51,529 bases of DNA from assembly GCA_035295165.1 (NCBI GenBank), contig DATGJN010000114.1:12501-64029 (forward strand). Direction: 5' to 3'. Both the position numbers and the translations under genes were made by a program. Positions within the stretch are counted from its first letter, which is position 1; the number at the start of each line of letters is the position of its first letter. This stretch comes from a bacterium (lineage in GTDB: Bacteria > Sysuimicrobiota > Sysuimicrobiia > Sysuimicrobiales > Segetimicrobiaceae). Below are positions 32,732 through 41,519 of the stretch, piece by piece. The notes below the pieces were generated by a model that did no database searches, was not told where the DNA came from, and was given only the letters and a program-made list of their open reading frames with translations.

Positions 32732-32744
32732 GCCGAAAATCGGC
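32732..32744 (-). terminator. weak hairpin after tsaD
   Basis: GCCGA-TTT-TCGGC on the minus strand, 33 bases after the tsaD stop and before the groESL promoter. The stem is short and the T run (GTTTTC) comes only 10 or more bases later, so termination here is possible but not sure. Confidence 0.3.
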
Positions 32745-32777
32745 ACCGTTCGAGTTCGCACGCCGTGGATTTCACGT

Positions 32778-33827
32778 TTATGATTGCGTTTCCGGCACCG
32801 GCTCCGTGAGCTCCAATCCGGCGTAAGCGCCGAGACGGAGAGATGAGCGCTCGCCGCGGGCGAGGCGGTAAGCCCCCGCCGCGGCGATCATCCCCGCATT
32901 ATCCGTGCATAGGATCGGGGACGGCACGTACATGGGGAGCCCGAGTGCGGAGGCGGCGTCTCCCATCCCTCTCCGCAACCGCGAGTTGGCCGCGACCCCG
33001 CCGCCGACGACAATCGCCCGCACACGGAACCGTGTTGCGGCGCGCACACTCTTCTCGACGAGGACGCCGGTGATCGCCTCCTGAAACGCCGCCGCGGCGT
33101 CTGACGTCCAGGCGGTGTCCGACGGCGCGCCGCCGTCGGCGACGCGCCGGACGACGGCGCGCATGACGGCGGTCTTGAGACCGCTGAACGAGAAATCGAA
33201 ACTGTCCGCGTCGGGAAACGGTCGAGGCAGCGGCACGGCCTCGGGCCGCCCCCCCGCGGCGGCGCGATCGATCGCGGGCCCACCCGGGTACCCCAGCCCG
33301 AGCGCGCGGGCGGCCTTGTCGAACGCCTCGCCGGCCGCATCGTCCCGCGTCATGCCGAGCACCTGGTACGCGCCGTGCCCGGTCCAGAGAATCAGATCGC
33401 TGTGCGATCCGGACACGATCAGCACGAGCGCGGGCAGCGGAAGATCGGGATGTTCGAGCACGTTCGCGTAGACGTGTCCCTCGAGGTGATTCACGCCGAT
33501 CAGCGGCCGCTCGAGCGAGAGCGCGAGCGCCTTCGCGGTCGCAACGCCGACCGCGAGCGCGCCGACGAGACCGGGGCCGCAGGTGACGGCGATCGCGTCG
33601 ATCCCCGCGAGCCCCACTCCCGCCTGCTCGAGCGCCTCATCGATGACCGGCCCGAGCCGCTCGAGGTGCCGACGGGACGCGAGCTCCGGCACCACGCCCC
33701 CGTACCGCGCGTGCAGATCCACCTGCGACGCGACGATGTTGGAGAGCAGCCGGGCGGCGCCGACGTCCCACGCGAGGACCGCCGCCGAAGTCTCGTCACA
33801 CGAGGTCTCGATCCCGAGGACGTACAC
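32778..33827 (-). CDS. tsaD: tRNA N6-threonylcarbamoyladenosine transferase TsaD
   Basis: TsaD moves the threonylcarbamoyl group onto A37 of tRNAs that read ANN codons, working with TsaB and TsaE. The 349-residue ASKHA-fold protein has VLGIETSCDETSAA, the metal-binding NHLEGH, FSFSGLKTA, VVGGGVAANSRLR and CTDNAGMIAAAG. In place of the usual SGGHT it reads VSGSHSDL, a small change. The start is GTG at 33827, six bases after the rimI stop. All four of tsaE, tsaB, rimI and tsaD are consecutive. The L-threonylcarbamoyladenylate synthase (tsaC/sua5) is not in the window. Confidence 0.96.
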   Translation of the reverse strand: MYVLGIETSCDETSAAVLAWDVGAARLLSNIVASQVDLHARYGGVVPELASRRHLERLGPVIDEALEQAGVGLAGIDAIAVTCGPGLVGALAVGVATAKALALSLERPLIGVNHLEGHVYANVLEHPDLPLPALVLIVSGSHSDLILWTGHGAYQVLGMTRDDAAGEAFDKAARALGLGYPGGPAIDRAAAGGRPEAVPLPRPFPDADSFDFSFSGLKTAVMRAVVRRVADGGAPSDTAWTSDAAAAFQEAITGVLVEKSVRAATRFRVRAIVVGGGVAANSRLRRGMGDAASALGLPMYVPSPILCTDNAGMIAAAGAYRLARGERSSLRLGAYAGLELTEPVPETQS

Positions 33828-33833
33828 GGCGTG

Positions 33834-34382
33834 CTACCTGGGCGGCGCGTCCTGGTCCGGCGCAGGCGGGTCGCGCTCGAGATCCGCGCGGTTCTGTTTG
33901 AAACGCGCCTGGAACGCGTGCTCCCACACGTTCCCGGTCCACATGACGATCGCGTCCTCGCGGTTGTCGCTGTAGTACCCGCGCCGCACGCCGATCTCCT
34001 TGAACCCATACTTCCGGTAGAGCGTCTGAGCGCCGGCGTTCGTCTTCCGCACCTCGAGCGTCACCCACCGCGCGCCCCGCCGCATTGCTTCGTCGAGCAA
34101 TGCCACCAGAAGTCGCTCGCCGATCCGGCGGCGGCGGTGCTCGGGGGCGACCGCGATCGTGGTCACGTGGGCCTCGTCGAGGATGATCCACATCCCCGTG
34201 TAGCCGACGACCTGGTGCATCATCCGCGCCACGAGATAACACGCGAGGCGGTTCTCACGCAGCTCGTGCGCGTACGCATCCCGCGGCCAGGGCGTCGGGA
34301 ACGACGCCTGCTCGATTTCGATCACCCGTGCCACGTCGTCCATGCGCATCGGCACGATCGTGACCTGGTTGGTCAAAACCAT
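33834..34382 (-). CDS. rimI: ribosomal-protein-alanine N-acetyltransferase RimI-like
   Basis: The 182-residue protein is a GNAT acetyltransferase with VTTIAVAPEHRRRRIGERLL (the acetyl-CoA pyrophosphate loop) and TLEVRKTNAGAQTLYRKYGF, the RimI signature. RimI acetylates the N-terminus of ribosomal protein S18. Its position between tsaB and tsaD is typical of bacteria. After the domain there is a 25-residue charged tail (ERDPPAPDQDAPPR) that most RimI proteins lack. ATG 34382 is two bases after tsaB. Confidence 0.9.
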   Translation of the reverse strand: MVLTNQVTIVPMRMDDVARVIEIEQASFPTPWPRDAYAHELRENRLACYLVARMMHQVVGYTGMWIILDEAHVTTIAVAPEHRRRRIGERLLVALLDEAMRRGARWVTLEVRKTNAGAQTLYRKYGFKEIGVRRGYYSDNREDAIVMWTGNVWEHAFQARFKQNRADLERDPPAPDQDAPPR

Positions 34383-34384
34383 GG

Positions 34385-35164
34385 TCACCCGTTTCCCGGT
34401 GGCACGCGGGTTTCCTGCCATTCGCGAAGCGCGGGGCGCCTGCCGTAGACGGGCAGCAGGGTCTCCGGATCGTCCCGGACCCCCTCGAGCAACCGGAGCC
34501 TTCCCAGGAGCCCCACGGCCGCCGCGCGCGGATGCATGTGCGGCCCGCCGGGAACGCCGCGGCCGGCGAGTCCGTCCAGGAGCGCCTGTTCGTGCCTGAC
34601 GAGCGCGTCCCCGACGATGAGGACCGGGTCCCCGACGCCGCGCCGCCGGTGGGCCTCGCTGACCGGAGGAGGATCCGCCGTCCCTACCGGCGCGCCGTCG
34701 AGGACCGCCGCGACTTCCGCCGTCACGACGTCCGGCGGCGCCACGATCGGGGCGACCAGACACCTGGGCGCGCCGGCTGCGGACACATGATAGAGCCCCG
34801 CGGCCACCTCCCCGCGGTGGGCGTCCAGCGCCGCGAGCACGACGGCGGGGCCGCCGGCCGCCAGCGCGAGCGCCTCGAGCGTGTCGACGCCAAGGACCGG
34901 CGTGCGCCGCGCCCGCGCCCACGCGGCCGCGGTGGCGATGCCGATGCGCAGACCGGTGAACCCGCCGGGGCCCCGGCTCACCGCGATTCCCTCGAGCTCC
35001 GCCGGACGCATCCCGAGCCCCCGCAGCATCTCGGCGATCGCCGGGGCGAGCCACTCGAGGTGCCGCATCGGCGCGCGGAGCGCGGCCTCCGCGAGCACGC
35101 CCGACCCGTCCACCACGGCGCAGGACGCGAGGGGCGTGGCGGTCTCTATGCCGAGGACACGCAT
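34385..35164 (-). CDS. tsaB: t6A dimerisation protein TsaB
   Basis: TsaB is an inactive relative of TsaD that serves as its platform in the t6A complex. The 259-residue protein starts MRVLGIETATPLAS and contains AVSRGPGGFTGLRIGIATAAAWA and GVDTLEALA, the family motifs. The sequence after about residue 120 is variable and loaded with Ala, Pro and Gly, as usual. The ATG at 35164 overlaps the end of tsaE by 19 bases. Confidence 0.93.
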   Translation of the reverse strand: MRVLGIETATPLASCAVVDGSGVLAEAALRAPMRHLEWLAPAIAEMLRGLGMRPAELEGIAVSRGPGGFTGLRIGIATAAAWARARRTPVLGVDTLEALALAAGGPAVVLAALDAHRGEVAAGLYHVSAAGAPRCLVAPIVAPPDVVTAEVAAVLDGAPVGTADPPPVSEAHRRRGVGDPVLIVGDALVRHEQALLDGLAGRGVPGGPHMHPRAAAVGLLGRLRLLEGVRDDPETLLPVYGRRPALREWQETRVPPGNG

Positions 35165-35658
35165 CTTGTGAACTCCTCGAGCACGCGGCCGTGCCGTACA
35201 CCGCGGGCGGTGATCCGCAGCACGCGGTCGTCGTCGCCCTGCCCGTAGGCCATCTCGATCCGGAGATGCTCGGCCGGCAGCGCGGACCCCGCGTGCCCCG
35301 CCCACTCGACCGCCGTGACGCCCGGACCGTCGAAGAGCTCCTCGAGTCCGAGCGCGTCCAGGTCTCCGGGCGTCAGCCGGTACAGGTCGACGTGGTAGAG
35401 TGGCACGGCGCCGGGGTACTCGTGCACGAGCACGAACGTCGGACTCCGCACGGCTCCCGACACCCCCAAGCCGCCCGCAAGGCCCTGGACGAAGCAGGTC
35501 TTCCCCGCGCCGAGCGGACCGCACAGTGCGACGACCGCCCCGGGGGCTCCGAGCCGGAGGAACACGGCGCCGAGGGCGGCGCCGGCGGCGCGGGTCTCGA
35601 CGGGTGCGCGGGAGTGGATGACGAGCAGCGCCCCGTGGGTGTCCGCGGATCGGATCGT
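35146..35658 (-). CDS. tsaE: t6A threonylcarbamoylation ATPase TsaE
   Basis: TsaE hydrolyses ATP to reset the TsaBD complex. The P-loop GPLGAGKT (about 47-54), SPTFVLVHEYPG, LYHVDLYRL and VTAVEWAGHAG (the usual EWPE region) identify it. No ATG, GTG or TTG lies between the slipin stop and the P-loop domain except an internal GTG that would remove part of the fold. The best ribosome site, GGGAG at 35669-35665, is followed after 6 bases by ACG (35658), in frame, giving 170 residues. A CTG at 35628 would give 160. Which codon is used cannot be decided here. The start coordinate given is the ACG. Confidence 0.85.
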   Translation of the reverse strand, partial: TIRSADTHGALLVIHSRAPVETRAAGAALGAVFLRLGAPGAVVALCGPLGAGKTCFVQGLAGGLGVSGAVRSPTFVLVHEYPGAVPLYHVDLYRLTPGDLDALGLEELFDGPGVTAVEWAGHAGSALPAEHLRIEMAYGQGDDDRVLRITARGVRHGRVLEEFTRCVSSA

Positions 35659-35660
35659 GC

Positions 35661-36437
35661 CTAGCTCCCGCCGCGGTCCGCGATCTTCTGCTGAAAGAAC
35701 GAGAGGAAATCCAGGGGCACCGGAAACACCGTGATCGAGTTCCGATCCGACGTGATCTCGGTCAGCGCCTGCAGATAGCGGAGCTGTAGGGCGACCGGTT
35801 CCGTGGCGATCTTCGCCGCCGCCTGCACGAGCTTCTCGGCGGCTTGGAACTCGCCCTCCGCGTTGATGACTTTCGCGCGCCGCTCGCGCTCGACCTCGGC
35901 CTGCTTGGCCATCGCCCGCTTCATCCCCTCCGGGAGGGAGACGTCGCGCACCTCGACCAGGGTCACCTTGATCCCCCACGGTTCCGTGCCCTCATCGATC
36001 ACCTGTTGGAGTTGTTGGTTGATCCGGTCGCGCTGGCTCAGCAGTTCGTCCATCTCGTGCTGGCCGAGGACGCTGCGGAGGGTCGTCTGTGCGAGCAGAT
36101 ACGTTGCCTTGGAGTAGTTTTCCACCTTGACCACGGCGTCCTCGGGATTGACGACGCGGAAGTACAAGACGGCGTCCACCGAGACGGGGACGTTGTCGCG
36201 CGTCATCATCTCCTGCCGGGGCACGTCCAGGGTGACCACGCGCAGGTCGATCTTCATCATGCGGTCCACGACCGGAATGAGGATGATCACGCCTGGCCCC
36301 TTGGCGCGGAGCAGCCGACCGAGCCGGAAGATCACCCCGCGTTCGTACTCGCGCGCGATCTTCACCGTCGAGCCGATCAGCGCGATCAGCACGATGATGA
36401 TCGCGACCAGCAGCGGCCCGAGGAACGTGGATACCAT
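35661..36437 (-). CDS. slipin (stomatin/prohibitin-family membrane protein)
   Basis: This 258-residue SPFH-domain protein has one N-terminal membrane anchor (about residues 6-24) followed by [20 protein letters not shown] and [21 protein letters not shown], the slipin signatures. Then come [20 protein letters not shown] and a long Glu/Lys/Ala-rich coiled coil. Slipins form oligomeric membrane scaffolds and are nearly always encoded beside an NfeD-type protease, as here. The ATG at 36437 shares its first base with the nfeD stop (TGATG). A role in membrane quality control is inferred from the family. Confidence 0.93.
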   Translation of the reverse strand: MVSTFLGPLLVAIIIVLIALIGSTVKIAREYERGVIFRLGRLLRAKGPGVIILIPVVDRMMKIDLRVVTLDVPRQEMMTRDNVPVSVDAVLYFRVVNPEDAVVKVENYSKATYLLAQTTLRSVLGQHEMDELLSQRDRINQQLQQVIDEGTEPWGIKVTLVEVRDVSLPEGMKRAMAKQAEVERERRAKVINAEGEFQAAEKLVQAAAKIATEPVALQLRYLQALTEITSDRNSITVFPVPLDFLSFFQQKIADRGGS

Positions 36438-37786
36438 CACGACGCCTCCTCTCGGCGTACGCCGAGGTGCAGTCCGCGCACGCGGAGGACGCGGACCCGC
36501 TGACCCGCGGGAATGACGCCGTCCTCGCTCTCCGCGCTCCAGAGTTCCCCTTCCACGAAGACGGTCCCCCCGGGCGCGAGGTCGGTCCGCGCCACCCCCA
36601 CCGCCCCGACCAGCGCCTCGCGGCCGGTCTGGATCTTTCGGCTCTGGGCGCGCACGCCCGCGCCGACCGCGATCCCGAAGAACGCGGCGGTGAGCGCGGC
36701 CATCGTCAGGATCAGCACGAGCGAGATGCGCAGAAACGGCGCCTGCCGTTCCGTCAGCAGCAGCGCCCCGAGCACGAACGCGATGAGCCCGCCCGCCGTC
36801 AGCACGCCGTGACTCGGCACCTTGAGGTCGGCGATGAACAGCACGAGCGAGAAACCGATCAGCAGCAGCCCGGCCACGTTCACCTGGACGACCGCGAACG
36901 ACGTGAGCGCGAGGATCAGCGCCAGGCCGCCGATCACCCCCGGGAACACCGAACCGGGATTGCTCAGCTCGAAGATGATGCCGTAGATCGCCATCGTCAT
37001 CAGGATGAAGCCGACGTTCGGGTCTCCGAGGAGCAGCAGGAGACGCTCGGTCATCTCCATCGGGATCTCGACGATTCGCGCGCCGCGCGTCGCCAGCCGA
37101 CGCGTGCCGGCGCCGGTCTCGACCTCGCGCCCGTCGATCTTCGCCAGCAGCGCGGCGGGCGAGTCGGCGACGAGATCGATGACGTGAAGCCGCAGCGCGT
37201 CTGTTTCCGTGATCGAGACGCTCTTGCGCACCGCCTGTTCGGCCCAGTCGGCGTTTCGGCCGCGCCGCTGGGCGAACCCGCGGATCTCGGCGACGGCGTC
37301 GTTCGTGATCTTGGTCATCTCGGTCTGATCGACCTGGCCGGCGCCGCCGCCCGGTCCCATGGTCACGGGGTGCGCGGCCCCCAGATGCGTCGTGGGCGCC
37401 ATGGCGGCGATGTTCGCCGCGTACGTGATGAACACGCCCGCCGACGCCGCGCGCGCGCCGCTCGGGTACACGTACACCACCGACGGAACCGGCGATGCCA
37501 GCAGCGCCTTCGCGATGTCTTCCATGGAAGTGAGCAGGCCGCCGGGGGTGTCCATCTCGATGATGAGCGCCTGGGCGCCGTCCTGCGACGCCTGGCGGAG
37601 GCCGCGCAGCACGTACCGCGCCGTCGCGGGGCCGACGATGCCGTCGAGCTGGACCACGTCGACCACGGCGCCGCCGGACGCGCCGGCCGCCGGCGGCGCG
37701 CCGATCCCGGCCCACACCGCGAACCCGAACGCCAGCAGCGTCGCGAACAGCGACAGCACCGCCCCAAGGCGCACCCGCGGGGACAT
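36437..37786 (-). CDS. nfeD: NfeD1b membrane serine protease
   Basis: This 449-residue long-form NfeD has an N-terminal signal helix (about 10-30) and a ClpP-like protease domain with MDTPGGLL and the nucleophile Ser115 in [14 protein letters not shown]. Four to five membrane helices follow (about 255-385). It ends in an OB-fold NfeD domain ([23 protein letters not shown]). In Pyrococcus the homologous protease cuts the C-terminus of its partner stomatin. ATG 37786 is preceded by a weak ribosome site. The stop overlaps the start of the slipin gene, which fits a joint unit. Confidence 0.9.
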   Translation of the reverse strand: MSPRVRLGAVLSLFATLLAFGFAVWAGIGAPPAAGASGGAVVDVVQLDGIVGPATARYVLRGLRQASQDGAQALIIEMDTPGGLLTSMEDIAKALLASPVPSVVYVYPSGARAASAGVFITYAANIAAMAPTTHLGAAHPVTMGPGGGAGQVDQTEMTKITNDAVAEIRGFAQRRGRNADWAEQAVRKSVSITETDALRLHVIDLVADSPAALLAKIDGREVETGAGTRRLATRGARIVEIPMEMTERLLLLLGDPNVGFILMTMAIYGIIFELSNPGSVFPGVIGGLALILALTSFAVVQVNVAGLLLIGFSLVLFIADLKVPSHGVLTAGGLIAFVLGALLLTERQAPFLRISLVLILTMAALTAAFFGIAVGAGVRAQSRKIQTGREALVGAVGVARTDLAPGGTVFVEGELWSAESEDGVIPAGQRVRVLRVRGLHLGVRREEAS

Positions 37787-37859
37787 GGGGTGCTGTTCTA
37801 CGCCCCCGGAGGCGCCTCCTGTCCGCCGCCGCGCCGCGGGAGTCCACGTGACGGTGACG

Positions 37860-39617
37860 TTACCCGGCCGGCCCATCGTCCGGGATCCCGGCCGCGTGCC
37901 GGGCCAACCGCGCGTGGAGCGCCCGGACGTCGGCCAGCGTGTTGATCTCTTCCCGCGGCTTGTCGTCGCGAATCCTGACGATGCGCGGGAAGCGCAGGGC
38001 GAAGCCGGAGTCGTGTCGCTCGCTCTTCGTGACCGCGTCGAACGCGACTTCGAGCACGATCGCGGGCTCCACGAGACGGACCGCACCGAGATCGCGCCGC
38101 GTGTGCGCCTGGAACCACGCGCTGAGTCGGGCGATCTCCTGGTCCGTCAGTCCGGAGTACGCCTTGCCGATCGTGGCGAGGCGCGCTCCATCGCGCACCG
38201 CGAACGTGTAATCCGAGAGCACGCCCGCGCGTTTGCCGTGGCCGTACTCGGCGGCGACGACCACGACGTCGAGCGTCCCCACCCCCGGCTTCCATTTCGT
38301 CCACAGCCGACCGCGGCGGCCCGGCTGGTACGGCGAGTCGGGGCGCTTCATCACGATCCCCTCGTTGCCCGCGGCGCGCGCCTCCTGAAATCTCGTCTCG
38401 AGGTCCTCGGGCGTCCGCGCCAGCTCCCCGGCGCTCAGGCGCACGCCACCCTGCCGCGGCACGAGTGCTTCGAGCGCCGCCCGCCGCTCGGACAGCGGGG
38501 CGTCAATGAGGTTGCGGCCGTCGCGATGCAGGAGGTCGAACGCGAAGAGCGCCACGGGGATCTCGTCCAGGAGCGCGCGGGGATCCCGCCGCTGGAGGCG
38601 CTGCTGGAGCCGGAAGAACCCCAGCGGGCGCGTCCCCCGCCATGCGACCACCTCGCCGTCCAGGATGTAGTCGGCGCTGAGCGATCCGAGCGGCCCCGTG
38701 AGCTCAGGGAACGCGGGGGTCACATCGTCGAGCGTCCTCGACAGGATCACGACCCGGGCGGCGGTTCGGTGGACCTGCACCCGGATCCCATCGTACTTGT
38801 CCTCGACCCACAGGATCGGCGACGCGGCGTCGAACGCCTCGGCGGGTGCGGCCACGGGGCTCGCCAGCATGAACCGGAACGGGCGCCCGGGCTCGATCGC
38901 CACCGCCCCGAGCGTGCCAGCCCGCGCGCGGACCGCGATCTCACCGGGCTCCGCGACGAGGAGCGCCGCCCTGCGTACGTCGGCGGCGTCCCGTCCGAAC
39001 GCCGCGGCGATCGCCGGCAGCAGCAACCCCTCGCGCAACCCGACCCGCATGTCCGAGGTCATGATCTTGACGAGGTAGGCGGCCTCCCGCGGCGTCGACC
39101 CTTGCAACAGCCCGCGGAGCGCGGCCGTCTTCGCCCTCCTCGAGGCCGCGCCCTGGGCGGACGCGATCGCGGCGAACGCGCGGGCGACGTCGGCGAGCGT
39201 GAGCGGCGCGGAGAACAGCGCGGGCGGCGGCGGATAGCGCCGCAGCAGCGTCGCCGCGGCGTCGCCGAGATCCCCGTGCGCACGGTACGTCGCGTGGAAC
39301 TCCGCGTCGGGGGCGTGCACCAACTCCCGGAGCACGCGGCCGATCGCCACCCATCCGACGCCGAGCCGCCGGGCGTCACCGTGGGGGAACGGGGCCCCGC
39401 TGAGAAACGTGCACGCCCGCCGGAGGTCGTCGGCGGCGAGCGTGGCGAGGTACCGGCTCAACCGATCCGTCTTCGCCAGCGTGCTCGGCGTCGCGCGCAC
39501 CTCGTCCAGCGCCGCGGCGAGATCGGCGAATCGGGCGCTGTCGGGATCCCGGGAGCCCGCGGCCCCGCCGGCGCTCTCCGGAGCGGGGCGGGACGCATCG
39601 CGCTCGGAACCGGCCGT
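37860..39617 (-). CDS. ATP-dependent DNA ligase (archaeal LigB-like)
   Basis: An ATP-dependent ligase with the nucleotidyl lysine in EDKYDGIR, plus LDGEVVAW, FAFDLLHRDG, EGIVMKRPDSPYQPG and LWTKWKPG, and a complete C-terminal OB domain (YTFAVRDG to VLEVAFDAV). The N-terminal DNA-binding domain is also present. Bacteria normally use NAD-dependent LigA for replication, so this is an accessory repair ligase. No ATG lies at the N-terminus. A GTG at 39500 cuts into a conserved helix (RFADLAAALDEVRATPSTLAK). The strong AGGAGG at 39628-39623 is followed after 5 bases by ACG (39617), in frame, and this gives 585 residues. I used that coordinate, but the start is unproven. It follows dppA with only nine bases between. 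Confidence 0.88.
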   Translation of the reverse strand, partial: TAGSERDASRPAPESAGGAAGSRDPDSARFADLAAALDEVRATPSTLAKTDRLSRYLATLAADDLRRACTFLSGAPFPHGDARRLGVGWVAIGRVLRELVHAPDAEFHATYRAHGDLGDAAATLLRRYPPPPALFSAPLTLADVARAFAAIASAQGAASRRAKTAALRGLLQGSTPREAAYLVKIMTSDMRVGLREGLLLPAIAAAFGRDAADVRRAALLVAEPGEIAVRARAGTLGAVAIEPGRPFRFMLASPVAAPAEAFDAASPILWVEDKYDGIRVQVHRTAARVVILSRTLDDVTPAFPELTGPLGSLSADYILDGEVVAWRGTRPLGFFRLQQRLQRRDPRALLDEIPVALFAFDLLHRDGRNLIDAPLSERRAALEALVPRQGGVRLSAGELARTPEDLETRFQEARAAGNEGIVMKRPDSPYQPGRRGRLWTKWKPGVGTLDVVVVAAEYGHGKRAGVLSDYTFAVRDGARLATIGKAYSGLTDQEIARLSAWFQAHTRRDLGAVRLVEPAIVLEVAFDAVTKSERHDSGFALRFPRIVRIRDDKPREEINTLADVRALHARLARHAAGIPDDGPAG

Positions 39618-39626
39618 GCGGGCCTC

Positions 39627-40448
39627 CTATAGGGTGGACCGCGCCATCACGAGGCACGCGATCGTCACGGTGTAGGCCTGCTCGGCGTCCTTGGCCTTGA
39701 ACCCGATGGCGCGGGCGTTGACGCGCGTCACGCCCGGGATCAACATGCACCGGTCCGCCATCCCCGTGTAGTGCCACTCGATCTCGAGCGCCACCGGCCG
39801 CGGGATGACGAACGGCTTGAGATCTTTCACGCGCTTGAGCGCGCGCAGGGCGCCGTCCTTGATCCGGCGGCGCGCCTCGACCGGCTGGTACGACCGCGCG
39901 GCCACGCGCCCGATCGCCTCCTTCACCGCCACGGCCTCCACCTGCGGGATCAGCTTCTTGACCTGCGCCACCGCCGTGCCGTCGCCGGTCACGAGCGCCA
40001 CCGGCACCTTGAAGAACCCGGCCAGCGCCGCGTTCATCCCGGGCTCGCCGACCACGAGATTACCGAGCTTGATCTGCCGCACCGACGCGCTGCTGAACGA
40101 ATGGTCCAGGATCGCGTTGGCCGTGCCGGCAATGCCGTGGTACCCGGTGAAGAACACGGCGTCGAACGACGCGTCGATCCCCTGCATCATGCTGTAGGGC
40201 TTCGGGCTCCCGCTGATGAGCTGGACCTGCGGATGCAGCTCCTCGATCAGGATGTTCCGCATGTCGGCGTGGGAGTCGTTGACGACGATCTCCTTGGCCC
40301 CGCCCTCGATCGCGCCGAGCGCCGCCGCGTTGACCTCCTCGGTCATCAACCGCCGGAACCGGGCATACTCGGGGTGTTTCGCCATGACCTGTTCCCAGTC
40401 GGTCACACCGGCCGTGCCTTCCATGTCCGCGGAGATGAAGACCTTCAT
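39627..40448 (-). CDS. dppA: D-aminopeptidase DppA-like (M55)
   Basis: This 273-residue zinc peptidase of the M55 family has SADMEGTAGVTDW (metal ligands Asp and Glu), VNDSHADMRNILIEEL, FFTGYHGIAGT and ILDHSF, all characteristic. Bacillus DppA forms a decamer that removes N-terminal D-alanine and is thought to help recycle cell-wall peptides. ATG 40448 follows GGGGGGAG. Neighbours are an asparaginase and an amidase, so it fits a peptide and amino-acid amide scavenging group. Confidence 0.93.
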   Translation of the reverse strand: MKVFISADMEGTAGVTDWEQVMAKHPEYARFRRLMTEEVNAAALGAIEGGAKEIVVNDSHADMRNILIEELHPQVQLISGSPKPYSMMQGIDASFDAVFFTGYHGIAGTANAILDHSFSSASVRQIKLGNLVVGEPGMNAALAGFFKVPVALVTGDGTAVAQVKKLIPQVEAVAVKEAIGRVAARSYQPVEARRRIKDGALRALKRVKDLKPFVIPRPVALEIEWHYTGMADRCMLIPGVTRVNARAIGFKAKDAEQAYTVTIACLVMARSTL

Positions 40449-40505
40449 GGACTCCCCCCTTGGGGACGCCGTATCGGGCCAGCGTCCTGGAATACGCGCT
40501 CGCTG

Positions 40506-41519
40506 CTAGGACACCTTCTCGAGCGTGAACACCGCCCGCATCTCGCCGACCACCCGTCCATCGGTGCCGCGGATCTCCGGCCGGTAGTGCGCCGCGAGCG
40601 CGTCCAGGTCCGACGCGCTCACGAACTCGAGCTGCCGAAGCGTCTCCAAGACCACCGCTCCCAACCCGCGCCGGCTGCCGTCCTCGATCTTGACGCCGAT
40701 CCCCCAGCCGCGGTCGAGGAGCCCGATCCCAGACACGCCCTCGGCGCCCTCCTTCGCGACGAGCCGGCCGGGGAGCGCCTCCATCAGGACCGTGTCCAAG
40801 CGGCCGGTGCCGGCCACCATGCGCGGATGGGCGACCATCACGCGCGCAAGGCGCGCCGCCGCGGCGGACCGCCGAGGCCCCAGGTCCGACGGATCGGCGA
40901 GCCGGGCGAACGCGAGCGCGGTCTGCCAGACGGTGAGGTGGAACGTCGGCACGCCGCACCCGTCGGTGCCGGTGGCCAGGGCGTCGCTCGGCACCCCGCA
41001 GAACTCGCCCACGATCCTGGCGATCTCGCGCTGCACGGGGTGCTCGGGCGCCCGATACGTCTCCACCGGCCAGCCGCGCGCCCGGCACGTCGCGAGCATC
41101 CCCGCGTGCTTGCCCGAGCAGTTATGGTGGAGCGCCGTGGGCGCCCGGCCGGCGCGCTCGAGCGCCGCGGCCTGCGCGGCGCCGAGCGGCGGGTGGACGC
41201 CGCACTGCAGTGCGCCCTCGTCCAGTCCGGCCTTGTCGAGAATCGATCGGACGGCCGCAAGATGCTCCGGCTCTGCCGAGTGAGAGCCGCACGTCACCGC
41301 GACCTCCTCCTCGCCGAACCCGAACGTCTCTGCCGCCCCGGATTCGACCAAGGGGATGGCCTGCAGCGGCTTTGCCGAGGAGCGAAGAAAGAGTTCCATC
41401 TCCGGGTCGCCAGCCCGGTAGCGGAGCCGGCCGGCGCAGTCCACGACCGCCACCGCTCCCCGGTGCAGGCTCTCCCGCGCGGTGCCGCGGGTGACCTGCA
41501 CCAGCGGCGCTCTAGCCAA
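40506..41519 (-). CDS. type II (class 3-like) L-asparaginase
   Basis: A 337-residue enzyme of the asparaginase II family (Rhizobium/ReAV class). It has SSAKPLQAIPLVESGAAETF, EVAVTCGSHSAEPEHL, HHNCSGKHAGMLATC and GTDGCGVPTFHL. The motif Ser-x2-Lys and the C-S-G-K-H loop carry the proposed active site and zinc-binding cysteines. It turns asparagine to aspartate and ammonia. There is no signal peptide, so it is cytosolic. The start is TTG at 41519, seven bases after GGGAA and overlapping the amidase stop. No ATG is near the N-terminus. Confidence 0.9.
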   Translation of the reverse strand: MARAPLVQVTRGTARESLHRGAVAVVDCAGRLRYRAGDPEMELFLRSSAKPLQAIPLVESGAAETFGFGEEEVAVTCGSHSAEPEHLAAVRSILDKAGLDEGALQCGVHPPLGAAQAAALERAGRAPTALHHNCSGKHAGMLATCRARGWPVETYRAPEHPVQREIARIVGEFCGVPSDALATGTDGCGVPTFHLTVWQTALAFARLADPSDLGPRRSAAAARLARVMVAHPRMVAGTGRLDTVLMEALPGRLVAKEGAEGVSGIGLLDRGWGIGVKIEDGSRRGLGAVVLETLRQLEFVSASDLDALAAHYRPEIRGTDGRVVGEMRAVFTLEKVS

